From the NCBI GenBank assembly GCA_017552715.1, contig JAFZOW010000085.1, positions 1 to 64,000 of the forward strand: a stretch of 64,000 bases of DNA, read 5' to 3'. The number at the start of each line of letters is the position of its first letter. The stretch's first letter is position 1. The position numbers and the translations under genes were made by a program. The notes below the pieces were generated by a model. It saw only the letters and a list, made by a program, of their open reading frames with translations, was not told the DNA's origin and did not search any database. Origin of the DNA: Lachnospiraceae bacterium. GTDB taxonomy: Bacteria > Bacillota > Clostridia > Lachnospirales > Lachnospiraceae. Below are positions 7,488 through 18,790 of the stretch, piece after piece.

Positions 7488-8858
7488 ATGGAGATCATAA
7501 GACAGCAATGGGAAAACATAAAAGATATTATCCACAATGAATACGATATCACTGATATCGCTTTCAAGATCTGGGTCAGACCCCTGCAATATCTTAAATG
7601 TGAGAATAATGTCGTAACCATACTCATTCCCGGCGGAGAACCGGAAATGCTGGACTACCTTAAGAAGAATTATACCCGCTTTTTCCAGGAAGTCATCTCC
7701 GATATGCTGCAGGACAGTTATAATGTGGAATTCTCTCTGGAACATAAGCAGGAAAGCGCAGGTATAGCAAGTACCGCTTCCACTCCTGTGGACAAAGATC
7801 TTCAGGACAGTCTCCGCAGTGCAAATCTTAATCCTAAATACCATTTTGAAAACTTTGTGGTAGGAAATAACCGCATGGCTCATTCCGTATGCCTTCATGT
7901 TGCGGAAGCTCCCGGAAAAGAAGAGACAAACCCTCTTTTTATCCACGGCGGTTCCGGTCTTGGTAAGACTCACCTTATGACAGCCATCGGTCATTATATC
8001 ATTGAAAATACGGATCTTAAGGTGGTATATGTAACTTCCGAGGAATTTATGAACGAAGTTATCGAATCCATCCGTAACGGAAATACCACTACCATGAGCC
8101 GTTTCCGTGAAAAATATCGAAATATCGACGTTCTCCTCATTGACGATATCCAGTTCATCATCGGAAAATCCGCCACTCAGGAGGAGTTTTTCAATACCTT
8201 TAACGCACTTATCAACAACGGTAAACAGATCGTTATCACTTCGGATAAACATCCGGCTCATATAAAAGATCTTAATGAACGCATGCGTACCCGTTTCACC
8301 GGCGGCATGACTCTTGAAATGGAGCTGCCCAACGATGAGACCCGTATCGCCATACTGGAAGAATTTGCAAAGAACTTCGATTATAAGGTCCCGAAAGAGA
8401 TCGTCACCTATATAGCAAGTCATATCCGTTCCAATGTCCGTGAGCTGGAAGGTGCTTATAAGCAGGTTTATGCCAACGGCAAAATGGAACAGGAAGCCGG
8501 CCGCGAACTGGATCTTGATAAGGCAAAGGAAATATTGAAGGATACCATATCTTCCGATAATCCTTCCCTTATCACCCCTTCTCTCATCCTTCGCGGTGTA
8601 TCGGAATATTACGGTATCGATCCTGACGATATCACTTCCAAAAAGCGTAATGCGGAGATAGTCCTTCCCCGCCAGATCTTTATGTATCTCTGTCGTAATA
8701 TGACAGATATAACACTTAAAGGCATCGCTGCCCTTCTGGACAAAAAGGATCATTCCACTGTGCTTCACGGTGTGAATAAGATCAGTGATGAGATAAAGAT
8801 CAACAGCGATCTGAGGGAAAGTATCGAGGCAGTAAAAAACAGGATACGCACATATTAA
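7488..8858 (+). CDS. dnaA: Chromosomal replication initiator DnaA
   Basis: DnaA binds TTATCCACA boxes and opens the origin in its ATP form. Domain I is MEIIRQQWENIKDII onward. The AAA+ domain has Walker A GGSGLGKTHL (about residues 153-162) and Walker B LLIDDIQF (about 215-222). Domain IV has the box-contacting signature DHSTVLHG near 421. I chose the ATG at 7488 because it gives a family-typical 456 aa; an upstream TTG at 7452 would add 12 non-conserved residues and overlaps the promoter. There is no SD before 7488. Confidence 0.97.
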   Translation: MEIIRQQWENIKDIIHNEYDITDIAFKIWVRPLQYLKCENNVVTILIPGGEPEMLDYLKKNYTRFFQEVISDMLQDSYNVEFSLEHKQESAGIASTASTPVDKDLQDSLRSANLNPKYHFENFVVGNNRMAHSVCLHVAEAPGKEETNPLFIHGGSGLGKTHLMTAIGHYIIENTDLKVVYVTSEEFMNEVIESIRNGNTTTMSRFREKYRNIDVLLIDDIQFIIGKSATQEEFFNTFNALINNGKQIVITSDKHPAHIKDLNERMRTRFTGGMTLEMELPNDETRIAILEEFAKNFDYKVPKEIVTYIASHIRSNVRELEGAYKQVYANGKMEQEAGRELDLDKAKEILKDTISSDNPSLITPSLILRGVSEYYGIDPDDITSKKRNAEIVLPRQIFMYLCRNMTDITLKGIAALLDKKDHSTVLHGVNKISDEIKINSDLRESIEAVKNRIRTY

Positions 8859-8915
8859 TACTTTCTTTATCCGGTAATCAACATTTTTTTACTTCCATTT
8901 TTTCCAGTAATTTAG

Positions 8916-8950
8916 TATAATAGTATAGGTTGTGCACATATGCACCAACC
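8916..8950 (+). promoter_or_regulatory. dnaN -10 element followed by a 5'-terminal hairpin
   Basis: TATAAT is at 8916-8921; the -35 is weak. Seven bases later GGTTG-TGCA pairs with TGCA-CCAACC (8928-8950), so the transcript would begin with this hairpin. It lies about 80 nt before the dnaN start. Confidence 0.5.
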
Positions 8951-9031
8951 CTACTACTTATATTACTGATATTAATAATATAGGATGACCCGATGGTCAT
9001 TCTCATCAGACGGGAGGCTGTGTTTAAATCC

Positions 9032-10132
9032 ATGAAAGTAACATGTTCAAAACAGGACCTTTTGGAAGCAGTCAATATTGTATCAAAGGCAGTTCCCTCC
9101 AATACCACCATGTCTGTATTGGAATGCATACTGATGCAGGCCGGAAACGGAGAGATACGTCTTACTGCTAATGATATGGATCTTGGGATAGAGACAGTCA
9201 TCGGCGGTATGATAGAGATAGCCGGTATGATAGCCATCGATGCCCGTATGCTTCAGGATGTTGTCCGTAAGCTTCCCAGTGATGATGTTACCATAGAAAA
9301 CAAAAATGAAGAGCAGGTTCATATCGTAAGCGGCAAGATGAATGTAAACATCAATGCCCGCAGCGGTGAAGAATTCAGCTTCCTTCCTTCCGTTGAAAAA
9401 AAGGATTCAATTCAGATATCCACATTCACCTTAAAGGATATAATCCGTCAGACCATCTTTTCCATCGGTTCCTCCGATGTGAACAAGGTAATGGGTGGTG
9501 TGGATCTGATCATAAAGAACGATCAGCTCAGGGTAACTACTCTGGATGGTCATCGTATCTCCATCCGTAAGGTTCAGTTAAAGAATATATATTCCGAACA
9601 GGAAGTTATCATTCCCGGTAAAGCATTGAACGAGATCAGTAAGATCCTTCCTGCGGAAGCGGAAAAAGAAGTGAACATCAGCTTTTCCGATGCTCATGTT
9701 ATCTTTGAGTTCAACAAAACTACGGTAGTAAGCCGTCTCATCGACGGAAAGTATATTGCCGTTGACCGTATGATGAGTTCCGATTACGAGACAAAAATCA
9801 AGGTTAATAAGAAGATCCTTGCGGATTGTATTGACCGTTCCATGCTCTTCTCGAAAGAGGGAAATAAAAAGCCTATCGTTTTAAGGATCTCCGACGGTCT
9901 TATGAAACTGGAAGTCAATTCTTCCCTGGGCAGCTACGATGAAGAACTTGAGATTGAAAAACAGGGTAAGGATATAGTGATAGGTTTTAATCCCAAGTTC
10001 ATCATGGATGCACTGAAGGTCATAGATGATGACGAGATCGATATGTATATGGTTAATCCCCGTTCTCCCCTTTATATCAAGGATGAGGGTGAACATTATA
10101 TCTATATGATCCTGCCCATCAATCTCAGTTAA
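9032..10132 (+). CDS. dnaN: DNA polymerase III beta sliding clamp
   Basis: DnaN forms the ring-shaped dimer that tethers Pol III to DNA. The sequence MKVTCSKQDLLEAVNIVSKA, the internal TTMSVLECILMQ and the C-terminal HYIYMILPINLS match the three-fold clamp family at 366 aa. The ATG at 9032 was chosen over an upstream in-frame ATG at 8993 because it begins the conserved domain. A GGGAGG lies 14 nt upstream, a somewhat long spacing. It follows dnaA in the standard order. Confidence 0.96.
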   Translation: MKVTCSKQDLLEAVNIVSKAVPSNTTMSVLECILMQAGNGEIRLTANDMDLGIETVIGGMIEIAGMIAIDARMLQDVVRKLPSDDVTIENKNEEQVHIVSGKMNVNINARSGEEFSFLPSVEKKDSIQISTFTLKDIIRQTIFSIGSSDVNKVMGGVDLIIKNDQLRVTTLDGHRISIRKVQLKNIYSEQEVIIPGKALNEISKILPAEAEKEVNISFSDAHVIFEFNKTTVVSRLIDGKYIAVDRMMSSDYETKIKVNKKILADCIDRSMLFSKEGNKKPIVLRISDGLMKLEVNSSLGSYDEELEIEKQGKDIVIGFNPKFIMDALKVIDDDEIDMYMVNPRSPLYIKDEGEHYIYMILPINLS

Positions 10133-10202
10133 AGGATCGTTATCATCATCAGTTTAAAGATCCCGGGTGCTTTGAGGATCTTACAGGATTATTTGAGAAT
10201 AA

Positions 10203-10406
10203 ATGGAAATAAGCATTAAAGATGAATTTATCAAACTTGGTCAGGCTATGAAGCTTGCCGGTCTGGTAAACGAAGGTGTAGAGGCAAAGTATGCCATTTT
10301 GGACGGAAAAGTTTCCGTGAATGGCGAAGTCTGCACACAAAGAGGAAAGAAACTCTTTCCCGGTGATGAATTTTCATTTGAAGGAAACACAATTAAGGTA
10401 AAATGA
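10203..10406 (+). CDS. yaaA: S4-domain RNA-binding protein YaaA
   Basis: This 67-aa protein is a single S4 RNA-binding fold (KLGQAMKLAGLVNEGVEAK, then DGKVSVNGEVCTQRGKKL). It is the small conserved protein always found between dnaN and recF in Firmicutes. Its exact role is unsettled; ribosome association has been proposed for the Bacillus protein. It overlaps recF by 4 nt (ATGA). Its own SD is weak, so it may rely on coupling. Confidence 0.9.
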   Translation: MEISIKDEFIKLGQAMKLAGLVNEGVEAKYAILDGKVSVNGEVCTQRGKKLFPGDEFSFEGNTIKVK

Positions 10407-11488
10407 AGATCAATTCACTGGAACTTGAAAATTACAGGAATTATAAGGAACTTGCACTGGACTTTGATAAAGGAGTGAACATCCTTTACGGTGATAACGC
10501 ACAGGGAAAGACCAATGTGCTGGAAGCCATCTATCTTTCCGCTACCACCCGTTCCCATAAGGGCAGCAAGGATAAGGATATCATCAATTTCGATGCGGCG
10601 GAAGCCCATATAAAACTGATGCTTGAACGTGACGGCCTGGAGCGCCGCATAGACATGCATCTGCGCAGGGCAAAGTCGAAAGGCATTGCCGTTGATAAGG
10701 TAAGACTTAAAAAAGCTACAGAGCTTTTGGGTATACTGAACATTGTATTTTTTTCTCCGGAGGATCTTGGCATAATCAAAAATGCTCCTTCGGAAAGGCG
10801 CCGTTTCGCAGACATGGAACTGTGCCAGCTGGATCAGATCTATCTTTATGATCTGAATAATTACAACAAAGTTGTAAATCAGAGGAACAAGCTGTTAAAA
10901 GATATGTCCTTTTATCCGGAATACAGGGATATGATAGGCATACTGGATAAACAGCTGATAAGCTACGGGAAAAAGATCATTGAACGCCGTATACGTTTTA
11001 CGGAAGAACTTAACGGCATCATTGAAAAAATACACGACAATATATCCGGCGGGAAGGAAAAGCTTCATGTTTCCTATGCTTGCAATGTGAAGAAGGAAGA
11101 ATATGAAGAAAAAATGGCTTCTTCGCTGGATAAGGATATAAGGTTCAAGGCTACTACTGTAGGTCCGCATCGTGATGATTTTATATTTTTTGTTAATGAT
11201 ACGGACGTACGTGTTTTCGGTTCCCAGGGACAACAGCGCAGTGCGGCTCTGTCTTTGAAGCTTTCCGAGATCGAACTGGTAAAGCAGATCACAAAAAATG
11301 ATCCGGTACTTCTGCTTGATGATGTTCTTTCTGAACTGGATGAAAACAGGCAGGGACATTTATTGGACAGTATCGGAGGAACCCAGACCATCATCACCTG
11401 TACGGGTCTGGATGATTTTGTGAACCGGCGTTTTTCCTATGACAAGCTTTTCAGGGTAACAGACGGAAGTATAGAAAGGGTTAATTAG
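10403..11488 (+). CDS. recF: DNA replication and repair protein RecF
   Basis: RecF is an SMC-like ATPase that acts with RecO and RecR to load RecA at gaps. Walker A GDNAQGKTN is at about residues 30-38, the signature FGSQGQQRS is near 273, and Walker B with D-loop LLLDDVLSELDENR is near 305. The length of 361 aa is normal. It overlaps yaaA and is 3 nt from gyrB. Confidence 0.96.
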   Translation: MKINSLELENYRNYKELALDFDKGVNILYGDNAQGKTNVLEAIYLSATTRSHKGSKDKDIINFDAAEAHIKLMLERDGLERRIDMHLRRAKSKGIAVDKVRLKKATELLGILNIVFFSPEDLGIIKNAPSERRRFADMELCQLDQIYLYDLNNYNKVVNQRNKLLKDMSFYPEYRDMIGILDKQLISYGKKIIERRIRFTEELNGIIEKIHDNISGGKEKLHVSYACNVKKEEYEEKMASSLDKDIRFKATTVGPHRDDFIFFVNDTDVRVFGSQGQQRSAALSLKLSEIELVKQITKNDPVLLLDDVLSELDENRQGHLLDSIGGTQTIITCTGLDDFVNRRFSYDKLFRVTDGSIERVN

Positions 11489-13504
<2,016 letters not shown>

Positions 13505-13563
13505 GTCCATGCAGATCCGGGATTGAAGAAATACGTTGAAAGCTTGCTTTCATAAGTATTTCT

Positions 13564-13643
13564 GAAAGCACGGATCTATATGGCGAAGCCATACATGAGC
13601 AAGTAGCGCGAAGCGCGGATTGCGAATGGCGCATGGACTCAGA
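13564..13643 (+). repeat. 80-bp direct repeat, copy 1, containing the GA-paired RNA motif
   Basis: It is 79 of 80 identical to 13722-13801; the single difference is at 13630. The motif at 13594-13628 folds as CATGAGC / GCGAATG with tandem G.A pairs around a GCGC hairpin. Confidence 0.8.
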
Positions 13644-13721
13644 TGAAAAGCCCCACGAACGTGGGGAGAAGCGCGACGTACAGGCAGCGGGAAGATTCCT
13701 TATGACCCATTGTTGAAAGAA

Positions 13722-13801
13722 GAAAGCACGGATCTATATGGCGAAGCCATACATGAGCAAGTAGCGCGAAGCGCGGATTGCGAATGGAGCATGGACTCAG
13801 A
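13722..13801 (+). repeat. 80-bp direct repeat, copy 2
   Basis: Second copy of 13564-13643, with the RNA motif at 13752-13786. It ends 15 bp before the start codon of the membrane protein, with the SD AAGGAG at 13805-13811 just beyond it. Confidence 0.8.
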
Positions 13802-13816
13802 AGATAAGGAGAAAAT

Positions 13817-14500
13817 ATGGATAAATTAAAAGAATCCAAAAAAACAAAAAAGCCCAATACAGCCCGTATCATCCGCAGCGGTATGGCCCTGCGCATGGCT
13901 CTGCTCATGAGCGTGGCTATGTCTTTTCTGGGAAATATCACCTCCTCGCGATTTGACCTGATCATATTTCTCATCACTTTTGCCGCAAGTTTTGTCTTAA
14001 GCCTTTTGATCGGCATCATCGTTCCCATGGATAAGATCGGGGCGGCAGCAACAAAGAACATGAAGCAGAACAGCTTCGGTGCCCGCTGCCTGGAAAGCCT
14101 GATCTCCGATGCCATATATACCCCTGTCATCAGTCTTGTTATGACCTGGCTGGTTCGCACCTGCGTACCTCCCGTAATGTCCATGCAGATCCAGCATGCG
14201 CAGATGATGATCCCGGGTGCTACAAAGGAAGAAGCGATGCAGAAAGCGGAAGAAGCTGTGGCTGCGATACAGTTCCCGCCTTTCTTCCTGATGTTCATCA
14301 AATCCTTCGGGATCTGCTTCCTGGCCGGCTTTATCCTGATCCTGATATTCCAGCCCATCTTTTTAAAGAGGATGCTGTATAACATCAAAAATGCTCCCAT
14401 CGGTCCGGAAGAGGCCAGAAGAAGAGCTGAGGCTAAGAACGGAGAGCCCGATCCTTCGATGGAGATCCCCGAAAACGACAAAAAGGATGTTGAGAAATGA
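13817..14500 (+). CDS. Uncharacterised four-helix membrane protein between gyrB and gyrA
   Basis: I do not recognise a named family with confidence. The 227-aa protein has a basic N-terminus, then hydrophobic segments at about residues 22-40, 47-68, 98-118 and 155-178, and a charged C-terminal tail with [15 protein letters not shown]. The arrangement of two hairpins of two TM helices, each ending near a proline, loosely recalls DUF2798-type proteins. Its ATGA stop/start overlaps gyrA, so it is co-translated with gyrase, although nothing in the sequence suggests a topoisomerase role. The start is supported by AAGGAG. Confidence 0.75.
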   Translation: MDKLKESKKTKKPNTARIIRSGMALRMALLMSVAMSFLGNITSSRFDLIIFLITFAASFVLSLLIGIIVPMDKIGAAATKNMKQNSFGARCLESLISDAIYTPVISLVMTWLVRTCVPPVMSMQIQHAQMMIPGATKEEAMQKAEEAVAAIQFPPFFLMFIKSFGICFLAGFILILIFQPIFLKRMLYNIKNAPIGPEEARRRAEAKNGEPDPSMEIPENDKKDVEK

Positions 14501-17088
14501 GTGAAGAGCTGAACGATAAAGTATTTGACCGGATAAATGAAGTCGATCTGAAACAGACCATGGAAAAGTCGTATATCGACTATGCCATGAGCGTTATCGC
14601 GTCCCGCGCCCTGCCGGATGTACGCGACGGCTTAAAACCCGTGCAGCGCCGTATACTCTATTCCATGATTGAGCTGCATAACGAACCGGATAAGCCTCAC
14701 CGTAAATGTGCGCGTATCGTCGGTGATACCATGGGTAAATATCACCCTCACGGCGATTCCTCCATCTACGGTTCTTTGGTAAACATGGCCCAGGACTGGA
14801 ACCTGCGCTATCCCCTTGTGGACGGTCACGGAAACTTCGGTTCCGTGGACGGCGACGGTGCCGCGGCCATGCGATATACGGAAGCCCGTCTGTCCAAGAT
14901 CTCCATGGAACTCCTGGAGGACATCAATAAGGACACGGTGGACTTTACCCCCAACTTTGACGAAACCGAGCAGGAGCCTACAGTCCTGCCTTCCCGTTTC
15001 CCCAACCTGCTGGTGAACGGTACCACGGGTATCGCCGTAGGTATGGCCACCAATATCCCGCCTCACAATCTGCGGGAGGTAACGGATGCGGTGGTAAAGA
15101 TCATCGACAACCGTGTGCAGGAAGACCGGGAAACGGATATAGAGGAACTGACCGAGATCGTAAAGGGTCCGGATTTTCCTACCGGCGCCATGATCCTGGG
15201 TACCCGTGGCATTCAGGAAAGCTACCGCACCGGCCGCGGAAAGGTACGCATGCGCGGTGTTACGAATATCGAGACCCTGGCCAACGGAAAAAGCCAGATC
15301 ATTGTCACCGAGCTGCCTTATATGGTGAACAAGGCCAACATGATCCTGAAGATGGCCGAGCTGGTGAAGAATAAAAAGATCGACGGCATCACGGACATTC
15401 GTGACGAATCCAACCGCGAAGGTATGCGTGTGGTCATCGAGCTGCGCCGGGATGCCAATGCGAGCATCATCTTAAATCAGTTATATAAGCATACACAGCT
15501 GCAGGATACCTTCGGTGTGACCATGCTGGCTCTGGTGAACGGCGAGCCCAAGGTCATGAACCTGCTGCAGATGCTGAAGGAATACTTAAAGCATCAGGAA
15601 GAGGTGGTTACCCGCCGCACGAAATATGACCTGAACAAGGCCGAGGAGCGTGATCATATCATCCAGGGTCTGCTCATCGCACTGGATCATATCGATGAAG
15701 TGATCACCATCATCCGTTCCAGCCAGACTACCCAGGAAGCCAAGGAAAGGCTGCAGGAACGCTTCGGGCTGACGGAAGCCCAGACCACTGCCATCGTGGA
15801 GATGCGTCTGCGGGCTCTGACAGGTCTGGAAAGAAAGAAGCTGGAAGACGAGCATGAGGAGCTGCTGAAGAAGATCGCAGAGTGGAAGGCTATCCTTGCG
15901 GATGAAAAGCTCCTGCTTGGCGTGATCCGTACCGAGCTTCTGGATACCTCCGCCCGTTTCGGTGATGAACGCCGTACCCAGATCACCTACGACGATTCCG
16001 AGATCGACGAAGAGGATATGGTTCCCCTGGAGCGCACGGTGGTGGCCCGTACCAGCTTAGGCTACATCAAGCGCATGACCGTGGACAATTTCAAGGCACA
16101 GGGCCGAGGCGGCAAGGGCATCAAGGGAATGAGCACCATCGAAGATGATTACATCGAAGATCTGCTCATGACCACTACCCATCATTACATCATGTTCTTT
16201 ACCAATCGGGGAAGAGTCTACCGCCTGAAGACCTACAAGATCCCGGAAGCCAGCCGCACTTCAAGAGGCACGGCCATCGTGAACCTCCTGCAGCTGCAGC
16301 CCGAGGAAAAGGTCACGGCCATCATCCCGGTAACGGATTACAAGGAAGACCGGAACCTCTTCATGGTGACACGCAAGGGTATCGTGAAAAAATCTCCCAT
16401 GACGGAGTTTGCCCGTATCAATAAGAACGGCCTCATCGCCATCACCCTCCGGGATGATGACGAGCTCATCGAAGTAAAGCAGACCAGTGCGGAAACCCAT
16501 ATCTTCCTGGTCACGAAATTCGGTATGTGCATACGTTTCAAGGAAACGGACGTGCGGGCCATGGGCCGCGGCGCCATGGGCGTCATCGGTATGAACCTCG
16601 GCTTTGAGGACGAGATCGTGGGCATGCAGCTGGATCATCAGGGAGATTCCCTGCTGGTGGTCAGCGAAAACGGCATAGGAAAGCGTTCCGCCCTGGAGGA
16701 TTTCCGCCTGCAGAACCGCGGCGGTAAGGGCCTGAAGTGTTATAAGATCACGGAACGCACCGGCGACCTTATTGGTGTGAAGGCTGTGAACGATGATCAC
16801 GAGATCATGATGATCACTACTGCCGGGACCATCATCCAGGTGCGCATGAGCGAGATCCCCGTGCACGGACGTATCACCAGCGGTGTTAAGATGATGAACC
16901 TGGACGAAGGTGTGCACATCGCCCGGATCGCCAAGGTCCGCGAAAAGCTTTCCGACGGGGAACAGGAATTTGATGATATCGCTGCCGCGGAACAACGCAT
17001 GGATGAAGAGATCGCTTCCATGCCCGTGGAAGAGGATGACTTCGATGATGATGAAGAAGACATGATCTATCCGAAAGAAGAGGAATGA
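14497..17088 (+). CDS. gyrA: DNA gyrase subunit A
   Basis: GyrA is the breakage-reunion subunit. The active-site tyrosine lies in AMRYTEARL at about residue 127. The GyrA box QGRGGKG is present, and six beta-pinwheel repeats fill the C-terminal third. The protein ends with an acidic tail ([19 protein letters not shown]). The length of 863 aa is typical. The quinolone-contact region reads [17 protein letters not shown]: the serine equivalent to E. coli Ser83 is kept, but the acidic residue equivalent to Asp87 is glycine. The start overlaps the upstream gene by 4 nt. Confidence 0.97.
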   Translation: MSEELNDKVFDRINEVDLKQTMEKSYIDYAMSVIASRALPDVRDGLKPVQRRILYSMIELHNEPDKPHRKCARIVGDTMGKYHPHGDSSIYGSLVNMAQDWNLRYPLVDGHGNFGSVDGDGAAAMRYTEARLSKISMELLEDINKDTVDFTPNFDETEQEPTVLPSRFPNLLVNGTTGIAVGMATNIPPHNLREVTDAVVKIIDNRVQEDRETDIEELTEIVKGPDFPTGAMILGTRGIQESYRTGRGKVRMRGVTNIETLANGKSQIIVTELPYMVNKANMILKMAELVKNKKIDGITDIRDESNREGMRVVIELRRDANASIILNQLYKHTQLQDTFGVTMLALVNGEPKVMNLLQMLKEYLKHQEEVVTRRTKYDLNKAEERDHIIQGLLIALDHIDEVITIIRSSQTTQEAKERLQERFGLTEAQTTAIVEMRLRALTGLERKKLEDEHEELLKKIAEWKAILADEKLLLGVIRTELLDTSARFGDERRTQITYDDSEIDEEDMVPLERTVVARTSLGYIKRMTVDNFKAQGRGGKGIKGMSTIEDDYIEDLLMTTTHHYIMFFTNRGRVYRLKTYKIPEASRTSRGTAIVNLLQLQPEEKVTAIIPVTDYKEDRNLFMVTRKGIVKKSPMTEFARINKNGLIAITLRDDDELIEVKQTSAETHIFLVTKFGMCIRFKETDVRAMGRGAMGVIGMNLGFEDEIVGMQLDHQGDSLLVVSENGIGKRSALEDFRLQNRGGKGLKCYKITERTGDLIGVKAVNDDHEIMMITTAGTIIQVRMSEIPVHGRITSGVKMMNLDEGVHIARIAKVREKLSDGEQEFDDIAAAEQRMDEEIASMPVEEDDFDDDEEDMIYPKEEE

Positions 17089-17119
17089 TTTCATGTTGTC
17101 CCGCGTGGATGTAAAGCTT

Positions 17120-17170
17120 AGCTGCCGTAACGTATTCTTCCTTCCGGAGAATGCGGGCAGCTTTTCTTTT
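17120..17170 (+). terminator. Terminator after gyrA
   Basis: AGCTGCC (17120-17126) pairs with GGCAGCT (17156-17162) around GTATTCTTCC/GGAGAATGC, followed by TTTTCTTTT. It closes the dnaN-to-gyrA gene series. Confidence 0.8.
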
Positions 17171-17247
17171 ACTTCTTTTGCTCCCGCAGCCACCGGCCTT
17201 TTCATTGCTTCGGAAGAGGTAAAGGACCTGATAAAGGAGAAACGATC

Positions 17248-17964
17248 ATGAAAAGAAAAAAAGCACTGATCTTTGCTGCAGTCTTAAGTACGGCCCTGCT
17301 CACAGCCTGTTCCGGGGATTTCCTTTCGCAGGAATATCCGCTCTTCGGTGGTTCGGAGGAAGAATTTGAGACCGAATGGATCTCGGAGCCGGATGAAGAG
17401 CCGGATACAGCTAAGCCCACGGAAGCGGACAAACCGAAGGACAGTGAAAAACCTTCGGAGGATCCGGAACCGACGAAAGCGGATAAACCCGAATTTAAAG
17501 ACCGTGCCAATGCCACAAGCGGGGTCGGCCGTCCCAAAGAACTCAGCGAAGGGGATGTGGCTCCCGACTTTACGGTAGAACTGATCAGCGGTGAAATGCT
17601 GACCCTTTCCGATTATGACGATCGGGTCGTACTTCTGAATTTCTGGGCCACCTGGTGCCCGCCCTGTGTGGGTGAGATGCCGGCCCTGCAGAAGCTGTAT
17701 GAGGAGATGGGGGATGAGGTTCTTATCCTTGGGGTCGATTGCGCCGAATCCCGCAGGGATGTGACGGATTTTGTCAACGAAAACGGCTATACTTATCCGA
17801 TCGCTTTGGACGAGGACTATACCGTAGGGTATTATTATCCCAGCGACGGCATCCCCTACACTCTGATCATCGATCACGGAGTGATCGCCGATATCTTTGT
17901 CGGTGCCAATGGTGCCGATGCCATGTACAGGGAATACAGCAATGCCATCAACGCCTGTAAGTGA
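17248..17964 (+). CDS. TlpA/ResA-like thiol-disulfide oxidoreductase lipoprotein
   Basis: This is a membrane-anchored thioredoxin-fold protein. The N-terminus has a lipobox-like LLTAC near residues 18-22, followed by an acidic Pro/Glu/Lys spacer (about 30-85, repeated TEADKPKD-type units). The TlpA domain starts near GDVAPDFTVEL. The active site FWATWCPPC lies near residues 131-139, and a cis-Pro loop is at DGIPYTLIID. It probably reduces or exchanges disulfides outside the membrane; the natural partner is unknown. A good SD (AAGGAG) precedes the ATG. It is convergent with the next gene. Confidence 0.9.
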   Translation: MKRKKALIFAAVLSTALLTACSGDFLSQEYPLFGGSEEEFETEWISEPDEEPDTAKPTEADKPKDSEKPSEDPEPTKADKPEFKDRANATSGVGRPKELSEGDVAPDFTVELISGEMLTLSDYDDRVVLLNFWATWCPPCVGEMPALQKLYEEMGDEVLILGVDCAESRRDVTDFVNENGYTYPIALDEDYTVGYYYPSDGIPYTLIIDHGVIADIFVGANGADAMYREYSNAINACK

Positions 17965-17982
17965 TGATTAAACCGTATAATA

Positions 17983-18630
17983 TCACAGAGTAAATTCCAT
18001 ACGTTTGCCGCTTTTCGGATGCGTGAAGGCGATCCGGCAGGCAGTGAGACAGAGTTGATGTATCTGATGCTCCCGGGCATAAGCCCGGGAGTTTTTGTTG
18101 CCGTATTTTGTGTCGCCCAGGATGGGAAAGCCTCGGGAAGAGAGCTGTACGCGGATCTGGTGATGACGACCGGTGGCCAGGCGGATGCGCAGTAAAGCTG
18201 TCTCTTTATCCTGCTCAAGCTCTTCACAGAATAGCTCCGCCCGTTTTGCGTCTTTTGCTCCTTCCGCTGCTACCCGGGAGCTGTTGGTCTTTCCGTCTTT
18301 CAGCAGCCAGTCTGTCAGGGTTCCGGAAGGGAGTGTGTCAGAGGCGGCGTCAGTCTTAAATACCCTGGCTATATATTCCTTGTGCATGCCGCCCTCCTGC
18401 TGCACCTGGGAAGACAGCGCCGCCGCTGCCGCTTTTGTTTTGGCAAAGACCATGAGGCCTTTCACCGGCTGGTCCAGCCGGTGCACCACATAAATATCAC
18501 TCTGCCGCTGCCGTTTCAGTTCGCTCTCCAGGTCCGGCTCCGTCAGCTTTTTTGTCTGTACAGCAAGCCCGGCGGGCTTTACACACACCAGCAGCTCTTT
18601 ATCTTCATAAAGGATCTCGATATTCTGCAT
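17983..18630 (-). CDS. RluA-family RNA pseudouridine synthase
   Basis: The protein isomerises uridine to pseudouridine in RNA. The catalytic motif is YVVHRLDQPVKGLMVFAKT, with the conserved aspartate; the usual Thr-Ser-Gly after HRLD is replaced by Pro-Val-Lys-Gly. Other family motifs are KEYIARV and GRHHQIRVQLSSRGFPILGD. At 215 aa it lacks the N-terminal S4 domain and resembles the short RluA/TruC-like group. The target cannot be assigned from sequence alone. Confidence 0.88.
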   Translation of the reverse strand: MQNIEILYEDKELLVCVKPAGLAVQTKKLTEPDLESELKRQRQSDIYVVHRLDQPVKGLMVFAKTKAAAAALSSQVQQEGGMHKEYIARVFKTDAASDTLPSGTLTDWLLKDGKTNSSRVAAEGAKDAKRAELFCEELEQDKETALLRIRLATGRHHQIRVQLSSRGFPILGDTKYGNKNSRAYAREHQIHQLCLTACRIAFTHPKSGKRMEFTL

Positions 18631-18790
18631 GTTTCATATCTTCTCACAATTCCGGATGCGGGTCAACATGCCCGGTCAATCTGCCCGGTGCTTTTTTATG
18701 CATTCCAGGTCAATTAATAGCTTATCCGGTACACAAATGCTGCATTTTGTGCTAAACTGTTTCTGATTTTTTAAAAAAAGGAGGTGCCCT

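Noticed and set aside
7317-8768. Long 483-codon minus-strand frame opposite dnaA
   Set aside because: It is antisense to a certain DnaA gene, has no family features and no SD; it is a by-product of codon bias.
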